A stretch of DNA of 7,590 nt from an uncultured Pseudomonadota bacterium. Its GTDB lineage: Bacteria > Pseudomonadota > Gammaproteobacteria > Steroidobacterales > Steroidobacteraceae. The notes beneath the pieces were generated by a model. The model worked only from the letters and a program-made list of their open reading frames with translations, was not told where the DNA came from and made no database searches. This document shows positions 1-7,590 of this stretch, in pieces. Every line of letters starts with the position of its first letter. Position 1 is the first letter of the stretch. The DNA is taken from contig CAMLGF010000108.1 in NCBI GenBank assembly GCA_946479515.1, positions 1-7,590 on the forward strand, in the 5' to 3' direction. The translations under genes were made by a program, and so were the position numbers.

Positions 1-819
1 GGTGTAGTGCAGGTGATGCGGGCCCGCCCACATGTAGATGGAGATGAGCGCCCAGAAGTGCACGATGCTGAGGCGGTACGAGTAGACGGGCCGCCCGGCC
101 TGCTTGGGCACGAAGTAATACATCATGCCGAGGAAGCCGGCCGTGAGGAAGAAGCCCACGGCATTGTGCCCGTACCACCATTGCACCATGGCGTCGACGG
201 TGCCGGCGTAGATAGGGTACGACTTGGTCAGCGACACGGGGATCTCGGCGCTGTTGACGATGTGCAACACCGCCACGGTGATGATGAACGAGGCGAAGAA
301 CCAGTTGGCCACGTAGATGTGCGAGACGCGGCGCTTGGCCAGCGTGCCGAGGAACACGATGGCATAGCTCACCCACACCACCGCGATCAGCAGGTCGATG
401 GGCCACTCGAGCTCGGCGTATTCCTTGCCACTGGTCATGCCGGCGGGCAGCGTGATGGCCGCGAGCACGATGACCGCCTGCCAGCCCCAGAAGGTGAAGG
501 CCGCGAGCTTGTCCGAGATCAGGCGCACGTGGCAGGTGCGCTGCACGACGTGATACGAGGTGGCGAACAGCGCGCTGCCGCCGAAGGCGAAGATCACCGC
601 ATTGGTGTGCAGCGGACGCAGGCGGCCGTACGACAGCCAGGGAATGCCCAGGTTCAGCTCGGGCCAGAACAGCTGCGCGGCGATCACGGCGCCGACGGCC
701 ATGCCGACGATGCCCCAGACCACGGTCATGATCGCGAACTGCTTGACGACCTTGTCGTTGTACGTGGAGGGAGCCGCGGCGCGGTCGGCGACGACGGCCG
801 TGGCGGAGGTGGAATTCAT
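1..819 (-). CDS. ccoN: cbb3-type cytochrome c oxidase subunit I (CcoN), N-terminal part
   Basis: This is the catalytic heme-copper subunit of the high-affinity cbb3 oxidase of the cytoplasmic membrane, which reduces O2 with electrons from c-type cytochromes. The start ATG is at 819-817 ([10 protein letters not shown]); 273 residues are in the window, against about 475 usual, and the rest lies beyond base 1. Visible ligands: His71 in [10 protein letters not shown] (low-spin heme b), His218 in [11 protein letters not shown] (CuB), His268-His269 in [11 protein letters not shown] (CuB), and Tyr262 in ISIYMW, at the place of the Tyr cross-linked to the CuB histidine. The spacing of these residues matches the Pseudomonas stutzeri enzyme with a constant offset of 11, so the protein looks intact and functional. 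No good Shine-Dalgarno lies before the ATG. The other subunits (ccoO, ccoQ, ccoP) would be expected beyond the left edge. The gene is transcribed away from the carS-like gene and shares its control region. The family call is certain. Confidence 0.96.
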   Translation of the reverse strand, partial: MNSTSATAVVADRAAAPSTYNDKVVKQFAIMTVVWGIVGMAVGAVIAAQLFWPELNLGIPWLSYGRLRPLHTNAVIFAFGGSALFATSYHVVQRTCHVRLISDKLAAFTFWGWQAVIVLAAITLPAGMTSGKEYAELEWPIDLLIAVVWVSYAIVFLGTLAKRRVSHIYVANWFFASFIITVAVLHIVNSAEIPVSLTKSYPIYAGTVDAMVQWWYGHNAVGFFLTAGFLGMMYYFVPKQAGRPVYSYRLSIVHFWALISIYMWAGPHHLHYT

Positions 820-883
820 GTGGCTGCCCGCGTGGAAATGACCGGAAAATTTTCGGCGACGGTCACGGGCCCCGAAATACGCG

Positions 884-899
884 GCACTACGCGTAGTGC
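884..899. promoter_or_regulatory. 16-bp perfect palindrome, candidate operator
   Basis: GCACTACGCGTAGTGC reads identically on both strands. It is built from two facing CACTACG/CGTAGTG heptamers and starts 65 bp upstream of the ccoN ATG. A third copy of the heptamer (CACTACG) follows at 917-923. Perfect symmetry and repetition upstream of a respiratory operon suggest binding of a dimeric regulator. The regulator itself is not identified in this window. Confidence 0.6.
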
Positions 900-909
900 G
901 CCGCGGTGA

Positions 910-923
910 TACGTAGCACTACG
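910..923. promoter_or_regulatory. TACGTAG element in an inverted repeat, candidate FixJ/NarL-type site
   Basis: TACGTAG lies at 910-916; CGTAG (912-916) and CTACG (919-923) form an inverted repeat around CA. From memory, FixJ of rhizobia, a response regulator that activates low-oxygen respiration genes, selects TAMGTAG-type sequences in vitro, and this element fits that form exactly. The element is 18 bp from the edge of the palindrome centred at 891/892 (centre to centre about 26 bp). That a FixJ/NarL-family protein binds here is an inference. Confidence 0.4.
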
Positions 924-1002
924 GATGCACGTGATGCGCCTCACGCGCAAGTCCGTGCTCGCGCGTACTTCGCCGCGGCCGCGCATGCCGCATGCTGCGG
1001 CG

Positions 1003-1484
1003 ATGAACTCCTGGCTGGCCGCCGCCGCGCGGTTCGTCGACCCGTCCGCGCTCGCCTTGCTGATCGCGGCCAATGCCACGCCCGTGCTCGCGGCGCGGCT
1101 TCTGGGCAAACGCTGGGCCGCGCCTCTCCACGCGCGCCGCCTCGGCGCGCACAAGACCTGGCGAGGAATCGTTGCCGGGCTGCTGGCCAGCACCTTCGCG
1201 GGTGCGCTGCTGCCCTGCGGCGCCGCGCTCGGCGCGGGCGTCGGTGCGCTGGCGCTGGCGGGCGACCTGGCATCGTCCTTCGTCAAGCGCCGGCTGCGCC
1301 TGCCGCCGGGCAGCGCCGCACCGCTGCTGGACCAGTTGCCGGAAGCCCTGCTGCCGCTGCTGGTGTTTGCGCAGCCGCTCGATCTGCCCGGCAGCGCCGT
1401 GCTCGGCACCGCGCTGCTGTTCACGCTGCTCGACCTGCTGACCGGCCGGTTCCGCCAGCGGCCGGCGCGCCGTTCGACCGCGGC

Positions 1485-1488
<4 letters not shown>
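1003..1488 (+). CDS. CarS-like (CDP-archaeol synthase-like) membrane protein
   Basis: This small integral membrane protein has 161 residues from ATG 1003. In-frame ATGs at 925, 934 and 985 would make it up to 187 residues. I prefer 1003 because the extra N-terminus is Arg/Pro-rich and unlike a membrane anchor, and because a start at 925 would begin 2 bp past the candidate operator. No start has a clear Shine-Dalgarno. Family marks from 1003: NATPVLAARLLGKRW (24-38), HKTWRG (50-55), GDLASSFVKRRL (87-98), and DQLPEALLPLL from residue 110. These match the CarS-like family (Pfam PF01864), related to CdsA cytidylyltransferases. The archaeal enzyme makes CDP-archaeol, but bacteria lack archaeol, so the substrate here is unknown; a prenyl or lipid phosphate plus CTP is a guess. 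The DQLP motif differs from the D-x-x-D ending of CdsA/CarS. Its stop overlaps the ATPase stop by 4 bp (CTAA). Confidence 0.8.
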
Positions 1489-4019
<2,531 letters not shown>

Positions 4020-4041
4020 GTCCGCGTGCCTCGCCCGGCGC

Positions 4042-4728
4042 TCAGCCGCCGGCGGGCGTCCGCGGCGGTGCCAGGCCGATGCGCGATAGATAGTCGGCGA
4101 TGCCGCGGACCTCGTCGAAACTCAGCGGCGCGAGCTGCGAGCGGTGCGTCTCGTCGAGGTTGATCCGCCGCCGATCGACGGCGTCGTACATCTGCCGCAC
4201 CAGATAGGAATAGTGCTGACCCGCCAGGCGCGGCACGGCGCGGCCGGCGTCACCACTGCCATCGGCGCGATGGCAGGCGGCGCATTGCCGGCCGAAGATC
4301 CGCGCGCCGACCGTGGTGCGGCTGCCGTCGCCCATGCCGGGCGCGCCGCCCGCGGGCAGCGCGTGCACGTAGGCGGCCAGGTCCTCGAGGTCGCGCAAGT
4401 CCGCCAGGTGATGCCGGTCTGCGCGTTCGCTCATGCGGAAATCCTGGCGGCGACCGGTGCGGAAATCTGCCAGCTGCTTGAGCAATACAGAATAGTGCTG
4501 GCCGGCGATGCGCGGCGTGGTGCCGGCCGGCACGCCGGCCCCGTCGGCGCCGTGACAGGCGGCGCAGGGCGCATAGAGCGCGGCGCCGCGTTGCGCGTCG
4601 GGCGCGCGCTGGCGCGTTGCCGGCACGGCATCGGCCGTGGCCGGGCTCGCGGCCGCGAGCATCGCCACGGCGATGAGCGCGCTGGCGAGCGCGCCGGCAA
4701 ACGTGCGGCGGAGATTGAGCGCGTGCAT
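4042..4728 (-). CDS. Periplasmic diheme cytochrome c (cytochrome c4-like)
   Basis: This exported electron carrier has two class I cytochrome c domains. I start it at ATG 4728 (228 residues) because MHALNLRRTFAGALASALIA is a classic signal peptide, probably cleaved after ADA (32-34). The longer start at 4788 would put 20 unlikely residues before it. Heme motifs CAACH are at 55-59 and 149-153. Each is followed by a c4-type PRIAGQHYSVLLKQL or PRLAGQHYSYLVRQM segment and a helix ending in AAY or ADY. Domain 1 has a suitable axial Met99. In domain 2 the equivalent position holds Asp, and no Met lies anywhere after Met180; His195 (DETHRSQL) is the nearest possible ligand. The protein could feed electrons to the cbb3 oxidase encoded nearby (inference). 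It is the first gene of a probable two-gene unit with the P-type ATPase. No strong Shine-Dalgarno precedes 4728. Confidence 0.92.
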   Translation of the reverse strand: MHALNLRRTFAGALASALIAVAMLAAASPATADAVPATRQRAPDAQRGAALYAPCAACHGADGAGVPAGTTPRIAGQHYSVLLKQLADFRTGRRQDFRMSERADRHHLADLRDLEDLAAYVHALPAGGAPGMGDGSRTTVGARIFGRQCAACHRADGSGDAGRAVPRLAGQHYSYLVRQMYDAVDRRRINLDETHRSQLAPLSFDEVRGIADYLSRIGLAPPRTPAGG

Positions 4729-4841
4729 GGGCCGCCATTTCACCGCGCGGCACGCGCCGCCGACATACGTGTTAGACCTCATGTGCATCCGTGCGCGTGC
4801 GAATCCTCCGCCCCTGGCTGCCAGACTAGCCTTTCAGGCGC
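4729..4841. promoter_or_regulatory. Divergent intergenic region between the diheme cytochrome and usp
   Basis: These 113 bp must carry the promoters of the cytochrome-ATPase unit (minus) and of the usp-prs-like unit (plus). They contain ACATACGTGT (4763-4772), which has ACA/TGT arms around TACG and resembles the TACGTAG element near ccoN. They also contain ACGGATGCACATGAGG on the minus strand (4777-4792), which matches 14 of 16 bases at 922-937 on the plus strand. No FNR box and no clear -35/-10 pair was recognised. The control role is inferred from the divergent gene arrangement. Confidence 0.55.
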
Positions 4842-5843
4842 ATGAACGCGATCCGCCGCATTCTGTTCGCCGTGCGCAATCCCGAGGACGCGCGCCAGCC
4901 GGGCATCGACAAGGCGATCCAGGTGGCGCGCAGCTTCGGCGCGTCGCTCGAAGTATTCCACGCCCTCTCCTCGCCCGTGTTCCTGACGCTGCAGCCGATG
5001 ATGGACCAGACCATCGAGGAGCTGCGCGCCTCGGCCGGGAAGCGCGCGCGCGACCGCCTGGCGAAATTCACCGTACGTGCGCGCCGCCAGGGCGTGGCGC
5101 TCGACTGTCACGTGGCCTGGGACTATCCACCGCACGAGGCCATCGTGCGACGCGCCGCCGCGCTGGGGGCGGACCTCATCATCGCCGAATGCCACAAGGG
5201 TCCGCGCAGCCGCGCCTGGCTGCTGCATCTCACCGACTGGGAACTGCTGCGGCTGAGCCCGTTGCCGGTGCTGCTGTTGCGCAATGGCAGCGCCTTCCGG
5301 CGGCCGCTGACGCTGGCCGCGGTCGATCCCACGCATGCGCATGCCAAGCCGGCCGAGCTCGATGCCGCGATCCTCGCGGCCGCGACGCTGTTCAGCAAGG
5401 CGCTGCGCGGTCCGCTGCACCTGCTGCACGCCAATCATCCGGCGACGCTGCCGCTGGCCGTGGCCGCGGGCGAGCCGGGCATCGGCGGCGCGACCATCGC
5501 GGTCACCTATGCGGAACTGCTGCGGCAGGAACGCGCCCGCTTCGAGGCATTCAGCGCCACCACCGGCCTCCCGCGCGCGCGTACGCACCTGGTCGATGGA
5601 CACCCCGCCTTCGTCATCCCGCGGCTGGCACGCAAGCTGCGTGCCGGGCTGGTGGTGATGGGCGCGGTGTCGCGCTCGGGCGTGAAGCGCGTGTTCGTCG
5701 GCAACACCGCCGAGCGCGTGCTCAATGCGCTGCCCTGCGACGTGCTGGTGGTGAAGCCCCCGGGGTTCACCGCGCACCTGCGCCGGGAATCGCGCGGCAT
5801 GCGCGTGGTGGCGCCGCCGCCCCTCTCGCCACTGATGTCCTGA
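4842..5843 (+). CDS. Tandem universal stress protein (UspE-like)
   Basis: This 333-residue cytoplasmic protein has two Usp domains. Domain 1 (about 1-147) opens with RRILFAVRNPEDA and ends PLPVLLLRNG. Domain 2 (about 156-307) opens TLAAVDPTHAHA and ends CDVLVVKPPGF. Only domain 2 keeps the nucleotide-loop region, GAVSRSG (274-280) followed by VGNTAERVL (286-294), close to the UspE form of the G-x2-G-x9-G(S/T) loop. In domain 1 the equivalent segment (CHKGPRSRAWLLHLTDWELL) has lost most of the glycines, so it probably does not bind nucleotide the same way. The length fits UspE (about 315 residues) with a proline-rich tail added. Usp proteins of this kind aid survival under starvation or low oxygen; the exact biochemical role is not known. 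The start is ATG 4842, with only a short CAGG-like site upstream. It is co-oriented with, and 7 bp from, the PRPP synthetase-like gene, so the two are very likely co-transcribed. Confidence 0.9.
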   Translation: MNAIRRILFAVRNPEDARQPGIDKAIQVARSFGASLEVFHALSSPVFLTLQPMMDQTIEELRASAGKRARDRLAKFTVRARRQGVALDCHVAWDYPPHEAIVRRAAALGADLIIAECHKGPRSRAWLLHLTDWELLRLSPLPVLLLRNGSAFRRPLTLAAVDPTHAHAKPAELDAAILAAATLFSKALRGPLHLLHANHPATLPLAVAAGEPGIGGATIAVTYAELLRQERARFEAFSATTGLPRARTHLVDGHPAFVIPRLARKLRAGLVVMGAVSRSGVKRVFVGNTAERVLNALPCDVLVVKPPGFTAHLRRESRGMRVVAPPPLSPLMS

Positions 5844-5850
5844 CGGTGCG

Positions 5851-6861
5851 ATGAGCGCCGCGCCGCTGGTCTTCGCGCTCACGGAAACCTCCGCGCTCGC
5901 CCGGCACGTGGCCGCGGCCGCCGACCTCGAGCTCGCACCGCTCGAGGAGCGCGGCTTCGAAGCCGGCGAATTCAAGCTGCGGCCGCTGGTGTCGGTGCGC
6001 GACCGGCCGGTGTTCGTGGTGCAGTCGCTGGCGGGTTCGCCGGGCCATTCGGTGAGCGAACGGCTGGTGCGCCTGCTGATGCTGTCGCTCGGCCTGCGCG
6101 ATGCCGGCGCATCGCGGCTCACGGCGGTGGTGCCTTACCTGGCGTTCGCGCGCAAGGATCGCCGCACGCAGACCCGCGACCCCGTGAACACGCGCTACCT
6201 GGCGCAGCTCATGGAAGCCGGGGGCATCGATCGCGTGGTAGCGCTCGACGTGCACAATCCGGCGGCGTTCGACAATGCCTTTCGCGTCCCCACGGACCAT
6301 CTCTCGGCGCTGCCCTCGTTCGCCGAGCATTTCGCGGCCACACTGCCGGCAGACGCGCGCATCGCCGTGGCGTCGCCCGACGTCGGCGGCGTCAAGCGCG
6401 CCCAGCTGTTCCGCGAGCAGCTCGAGCGCCGCCTGCAGCGCGAGGTGGAGCTGGCCTTCATCGAAAAGCGCCGGGCGCTCGGCGTCGTGAGCGGCGGCAC
6501 CGTGGTCGGCGAGGTCGCCGGCCGCGCGGTGCTGGTGATCGACGACCTGTGCGCCAGCGGCGGCACGCTGGTACGCGCGGCCGCGTCGCTGCATGCCGCC
6601 GGCGCCGCCGCGGTGCACGTGGCCGTGACGCATGCGCCCTATCCACCGGGATTGCACGCGCTCGCGGTGGCGCCGCACCTCGACGAGATCGTGATCACCG
6701 ACAGTGCCGGCGCCGCCATGCAATCGGTGGCCCTGGAGATCGGCTCGCGGCTGCGCGTGATCAGCGTCGCCGCGCTGCTCGGCGAGGCCCTGGCGCGCAT
6801 GATCGACGGACGCCCGGTGAGCGCGCTGCTGGAAGGCGCTCCTGCGGCGCTCAGGCCCTGA
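5851..6861 (+). CDS. Ribose-phosphate pyrophosphokinase (PRPP synthetase) family protein, divergent
   Basis: A canonical family member transfers pyrophosphate from ATP to ribose 5-phosphate to make PRPP. This one has 336 residues, against about 310-320 usual. Family marks: FEAGEFKLRPL (36-46, canonical FxDGE), VVPYLAFARKDRR (93-105, canonical PYxxYARQDR), DVHNPAAFDNAF (133-144, canonical DLHxxQIQGFF), SPDVGGVKRA (175-184, conserved), EKRR (205-208, conserved) and the PRPP loop VIDDLCASGGT (229-239, canonical VDDxxDTGGT). The two Asp of the PRPP loop, the signature His135 and the KRR motif remain, so catalysis is possible. The divergence at several sites suggests a paralogue, not the housekeeping Prs. 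The archaeal-type enzymes also lack the third Asp of this loop (from memory, DDIISTGGT). It starts at ATG 5851, 7 bp after the usp stop, with no clear Shine-Dalgarno. It may instead be a phosphoribosyltransferase-like salvage protein; the family is sure, the exact activity is not. Confidence 0.88.
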   Translation: MSAAPLVFALTETSALARHVAAAADLELAPLEERGFEAGEFKLRPLVSVRDRPVFVVQSLAGSPGHSVSERLVRLLMLSLGLRDAGASRLTAVVPYLAFARKDRRTQTRDPVNTRYLAQLMEAGGIDRVVALDVHNPAAFDNAFRVPTDHLSALPSFAEHFAATLPADARIAVASPDVGGVKRAQLFREQLERRLQREVELAFIEKRRALGVVSGGTVVGEVAGRAVLVIDDLCASGGTLVRAAASLHAAGAAAVHVAVTHAPYPPGLHALAVAPHLDEIVITDSAGAAMQSVALEIGSRLRVISVAALLGEALARMIDGRPVSALLEGAPAALRP

Positions 6862-7005
6862 CGCGGAAACCGGTGTCGAAGCCCGCGAGCTTCTCGGTGA
6901 TGCCCGTGTACTCGTTCAGCCGGTGTGGGCCGCGACCGCCGCGATCACCAGCAATACCAGCGCCACAACCGTGGCGATCAGCACGTGCCGAGTATGGATC
7001 TGCAT
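6851..7005 (-). pseudogene. Small single-span membrane protein, possibly frameshifted
   Basis: ATG 7005-7003 opens a 29-residue ORF ending at TGA 6918-6916. It has a short start MQIHTRH, then one hydrophobic span of about 19 residues (8-26), then HTG. A GGGGAG ribosome binding site lies 7 bp upstream, and it sits directly after the CBS gene (stop at 7021). Past its TGA, a shifted frame from CTG 6919 encodes 22 more residues beginning LNEYTGITEKLAGF, with G or C in all but one third position, ending at TGA 6853-6851. One added base before 6919 would fuse both parts into a protein of about 51 residues (AAHTG then LNEYTG). This may therefore be a real frameshift, a sequence error, or a 29-residue protein followed by a chance reading frame. 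I do not recognise a family. The tail overlaps the 3' end of the convergent PRPP synthetase-like gene by 11 bp. Confidence 0.5.
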
Positions 7006-7012
7006 GTCGGCG

Positions 7013-7018
7013 CTCCCC
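7013..7018 (-). promoter_or_regulatory. Ribosome binding site of the small membrane ORF
   Basis: GGGGAG on the minus strand lies 7 bp before ATG 7005, in the 15-bp gap after the CBS gene stop. It is one of only two good Shine-Dalgarno sequences in the window and supports translation of the small ORF. Confidence 0.55.
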
Positions 7019-7020
7019 GC

Positions 7021-7500
7021 TCAGGCCGCATGCCGCTCGGCCGAGGCCGGCCTACAGATCGCGTACAGCGTCTCGCGCACTTCCGAATCGGAGACGTCGC
7101 GCGTGCCGAGCTTGCGCTCGCGCGCCGCTTCACGCGTGATGTCCGCGAGCGAGATGATGCCGACCAGCGCTCCCTGGTCGTCCACCACCGGCAGGCGCCG
7201 CACGCGTGTCTCGCGCAGGATCTTCTCGGCGTCGGCCAGCGTGTCACCCGGCTTGCAGGTCACCACCTGTTTCGCCATCGCGGCCGAGACTGCGAGCTCG
7301 CTCAGCGGCCGGTTCTGGAACAGCGCGGACATGCAGATGTCGCGATCGGTGATGATGCCCGTCACGCGGTTCGCGCCATCCATCGCGCACACCGGCACGC
7401 AGCCGCAGTCGCCTTCCCACATGAGGCGCGCCGCCCGCTCCAGCGAATCGTCGGGCCGGCAGAAGCTCACCTGCCGGGTCATCAGTTCTTCGACTTTCAT
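7021..7500 (-). CDS. CBS-domain pair protein
   Basis: This is a stand-alone 159-residue cytoplasmic protein with two CBS domains forming one Bateman module. CBS1 (about 7-60) contains VTGIITDRDI (46-55). CBS2 (about 75-127) contains RVRRLPVVDD (99-108) and LVGIISLADI (112-121). The pattern of hydrophobic strand, T/S-D and R/A-D is that of adenosine-nucleotide-binding CBS pairs, so sensing of AMP/ATP or NAD is likely by family, but the ligand is not shown here. It has no enzyme or channel domain, so it probably acts on a partner. CBS1 is rich in cysteine (Cys14, Cys32, Cys34, Cys38, Cys57), including a DCGCVPVC run. The start is secure: ATG 7500 has AAGGAG 7 bp upstream. The tail after 130 is charged and has no recognised domain. 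It is likely co-transcribed with the small membrane ORF downstream. Confidence 0.92.
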   Translation of the reverse strand: MKVEELMTRQVSFCRPDDSLERAARLMWEGDCGCVPVCAMDGANRVTGIITDRDICMSALFQNRPLSELAVSAAMAKQVVTCKPGDTLADAEKILRETRVRRLPVVDDQGALVGIISLADITREAARERKLGTRDVSDSEVRETLYAICRPASAERHAA

Positions 7501-7590
7501 GACGGTGCTCCTTGGCTGGTTGGTCGAGGCGATGCTGGCCCCGGGCCTCGCGTCCGCACATCCGCAAGACTACGGTGCGCGCTTCGCGAC
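7501..7590 (-). promoter_or_regulatory. 5' leader of the CBS-protein gene
   Basis: These 90 bp end at the window edge and carry no gene that I can see. They hold the strong AAGGAG ribosome binding site (7508-7513) of the CBS gene. They also hold ACTACG (7569-7574; CGTAGT on the coding strand, 69 bp upstream of the ATG), the same hexamer that builds the palindrome upstream of ccoN. A promoter is expected here or just past the edge; no sigma-70 boxes could be assigned. Confidence 0.45.

Larger units (their letters stand above)
820..1002. promoter_or_regulatory. Divergent control region between ccoN and the carS-like gene
   Basis: The region lies between the ccoN start (819, minus) and the preferred carS-like start (1003, plus). 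It holds a 16-bp palindrome at 884-899, an exact TACGTAG at 910-916 inside a small inverted repeat (912-923), and an AT-rich GAAAATTTTC palindrome at 845-854, the only clearly AT-rich spot in the region. No TTGAT-N4-ATCAA (FNR/Anr) box was found by eye, although cbb3 operons often have one. No convincing sigma-70 -35/-10 pair could be assigned on either strand. The role as a promoter region is inferred from position and from these symmetric elements. Confidence 0.6.

Noticed and set aside
845..854. GAAAATTTTC palindrome as a repressor site
   Set aside because: A 10-bp A/T palindrome is simple and found once; it may be only the AT-rich part of a promoter.
7..909. Plus-strand open frame antisense to ccoN
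   Set aside because: The minus strand encodes an unbroken CcoN with all heme and copper ligands; the plus frame gives His/Asp/Gly/Arg-rich non-protein-like sequence.
4729..4788. Longer start for the diheme cytochrome at ATG 4788
   Set aside because: It would place 20 residues before a standard signal peptide; ATG 4728 begins directly at the signal peptide.

Overview
The window is about 70% GC, densely packed, and codes with G/C in almost every third codon position. A cbb3-type oxidase subunit, a diheme cytochrome c, a tandem universal stress protein and a CBS-pair protein point to a high-GC proteobacterium (probably beta- or gammaproteobacterial) that respires at low oxygen. No mobile element, tRNA, rRNA or CRISPR array is visible. 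This is a chromosomal respiration and stress neighbourhood, not a foreign island.

Layout. (1) 1-819, minus: the N-terminal 273 residues of CcoN, the catalytic subunit of cbb3 oxidase, cut by the window edge. (2) 820 to about 1002: a divergent control region with a 16-bp perfect palindrome and a TACGTAG element. (3) about 1003-1488, plus: a small membrane protein of the CarS-like (CDP-archaeol synthase-like) family. It converges, with a 4-bp overlap, on (4) 1485-4019, minus: an 844-residue P-type cation ATPase. The ATPase follows (5) a periplasmic diheme cytochrome c (4042-4728, minus) after 22 bp. (6) 4729-4841: a second divergent control region. (7) 4842-5843, plus: a two-domain (UspE-like) universal stress protein, then, 7 bp later, (8) 5851-6861, plus: an atypical member of the PRPP synthetase family. 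(9) 7021-7500, minus: a two-CBS protein with a strong ribosome binding site. It is followed by (10) a 29-residue single-membrane-span ORF with its own ribosome binding site, whose sequence seems to continue in another frame (6851-7005).

How the genes fit together (inference). High-affinity terminal oxidase, c-type cytochrome, cation pump, tandem Usp, phosphoribosyl metabolism and an adenylate-sensing type of CBS protein form a set often seen in oxygen-limitation regulons of proteobacteria. No FNR/Anr box was seen. The hexamer ACTACG/CGTAGT was found by eye only upstream of genes: three copies between ccoN and the carS-like gene and one upstream of the CBS gene. One exact TACGTAG is also present, which makes a FixJ/NarL-type response regulator a plausible controller.

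The points most worth following up are this shared motif, the frame-broken or unannotated small membrane protein at 6851-7005, the missing methionine ligand in the second heme domain of the cytochrome, and the diverged active-site motifs of the PRPP synthetase-like protein.
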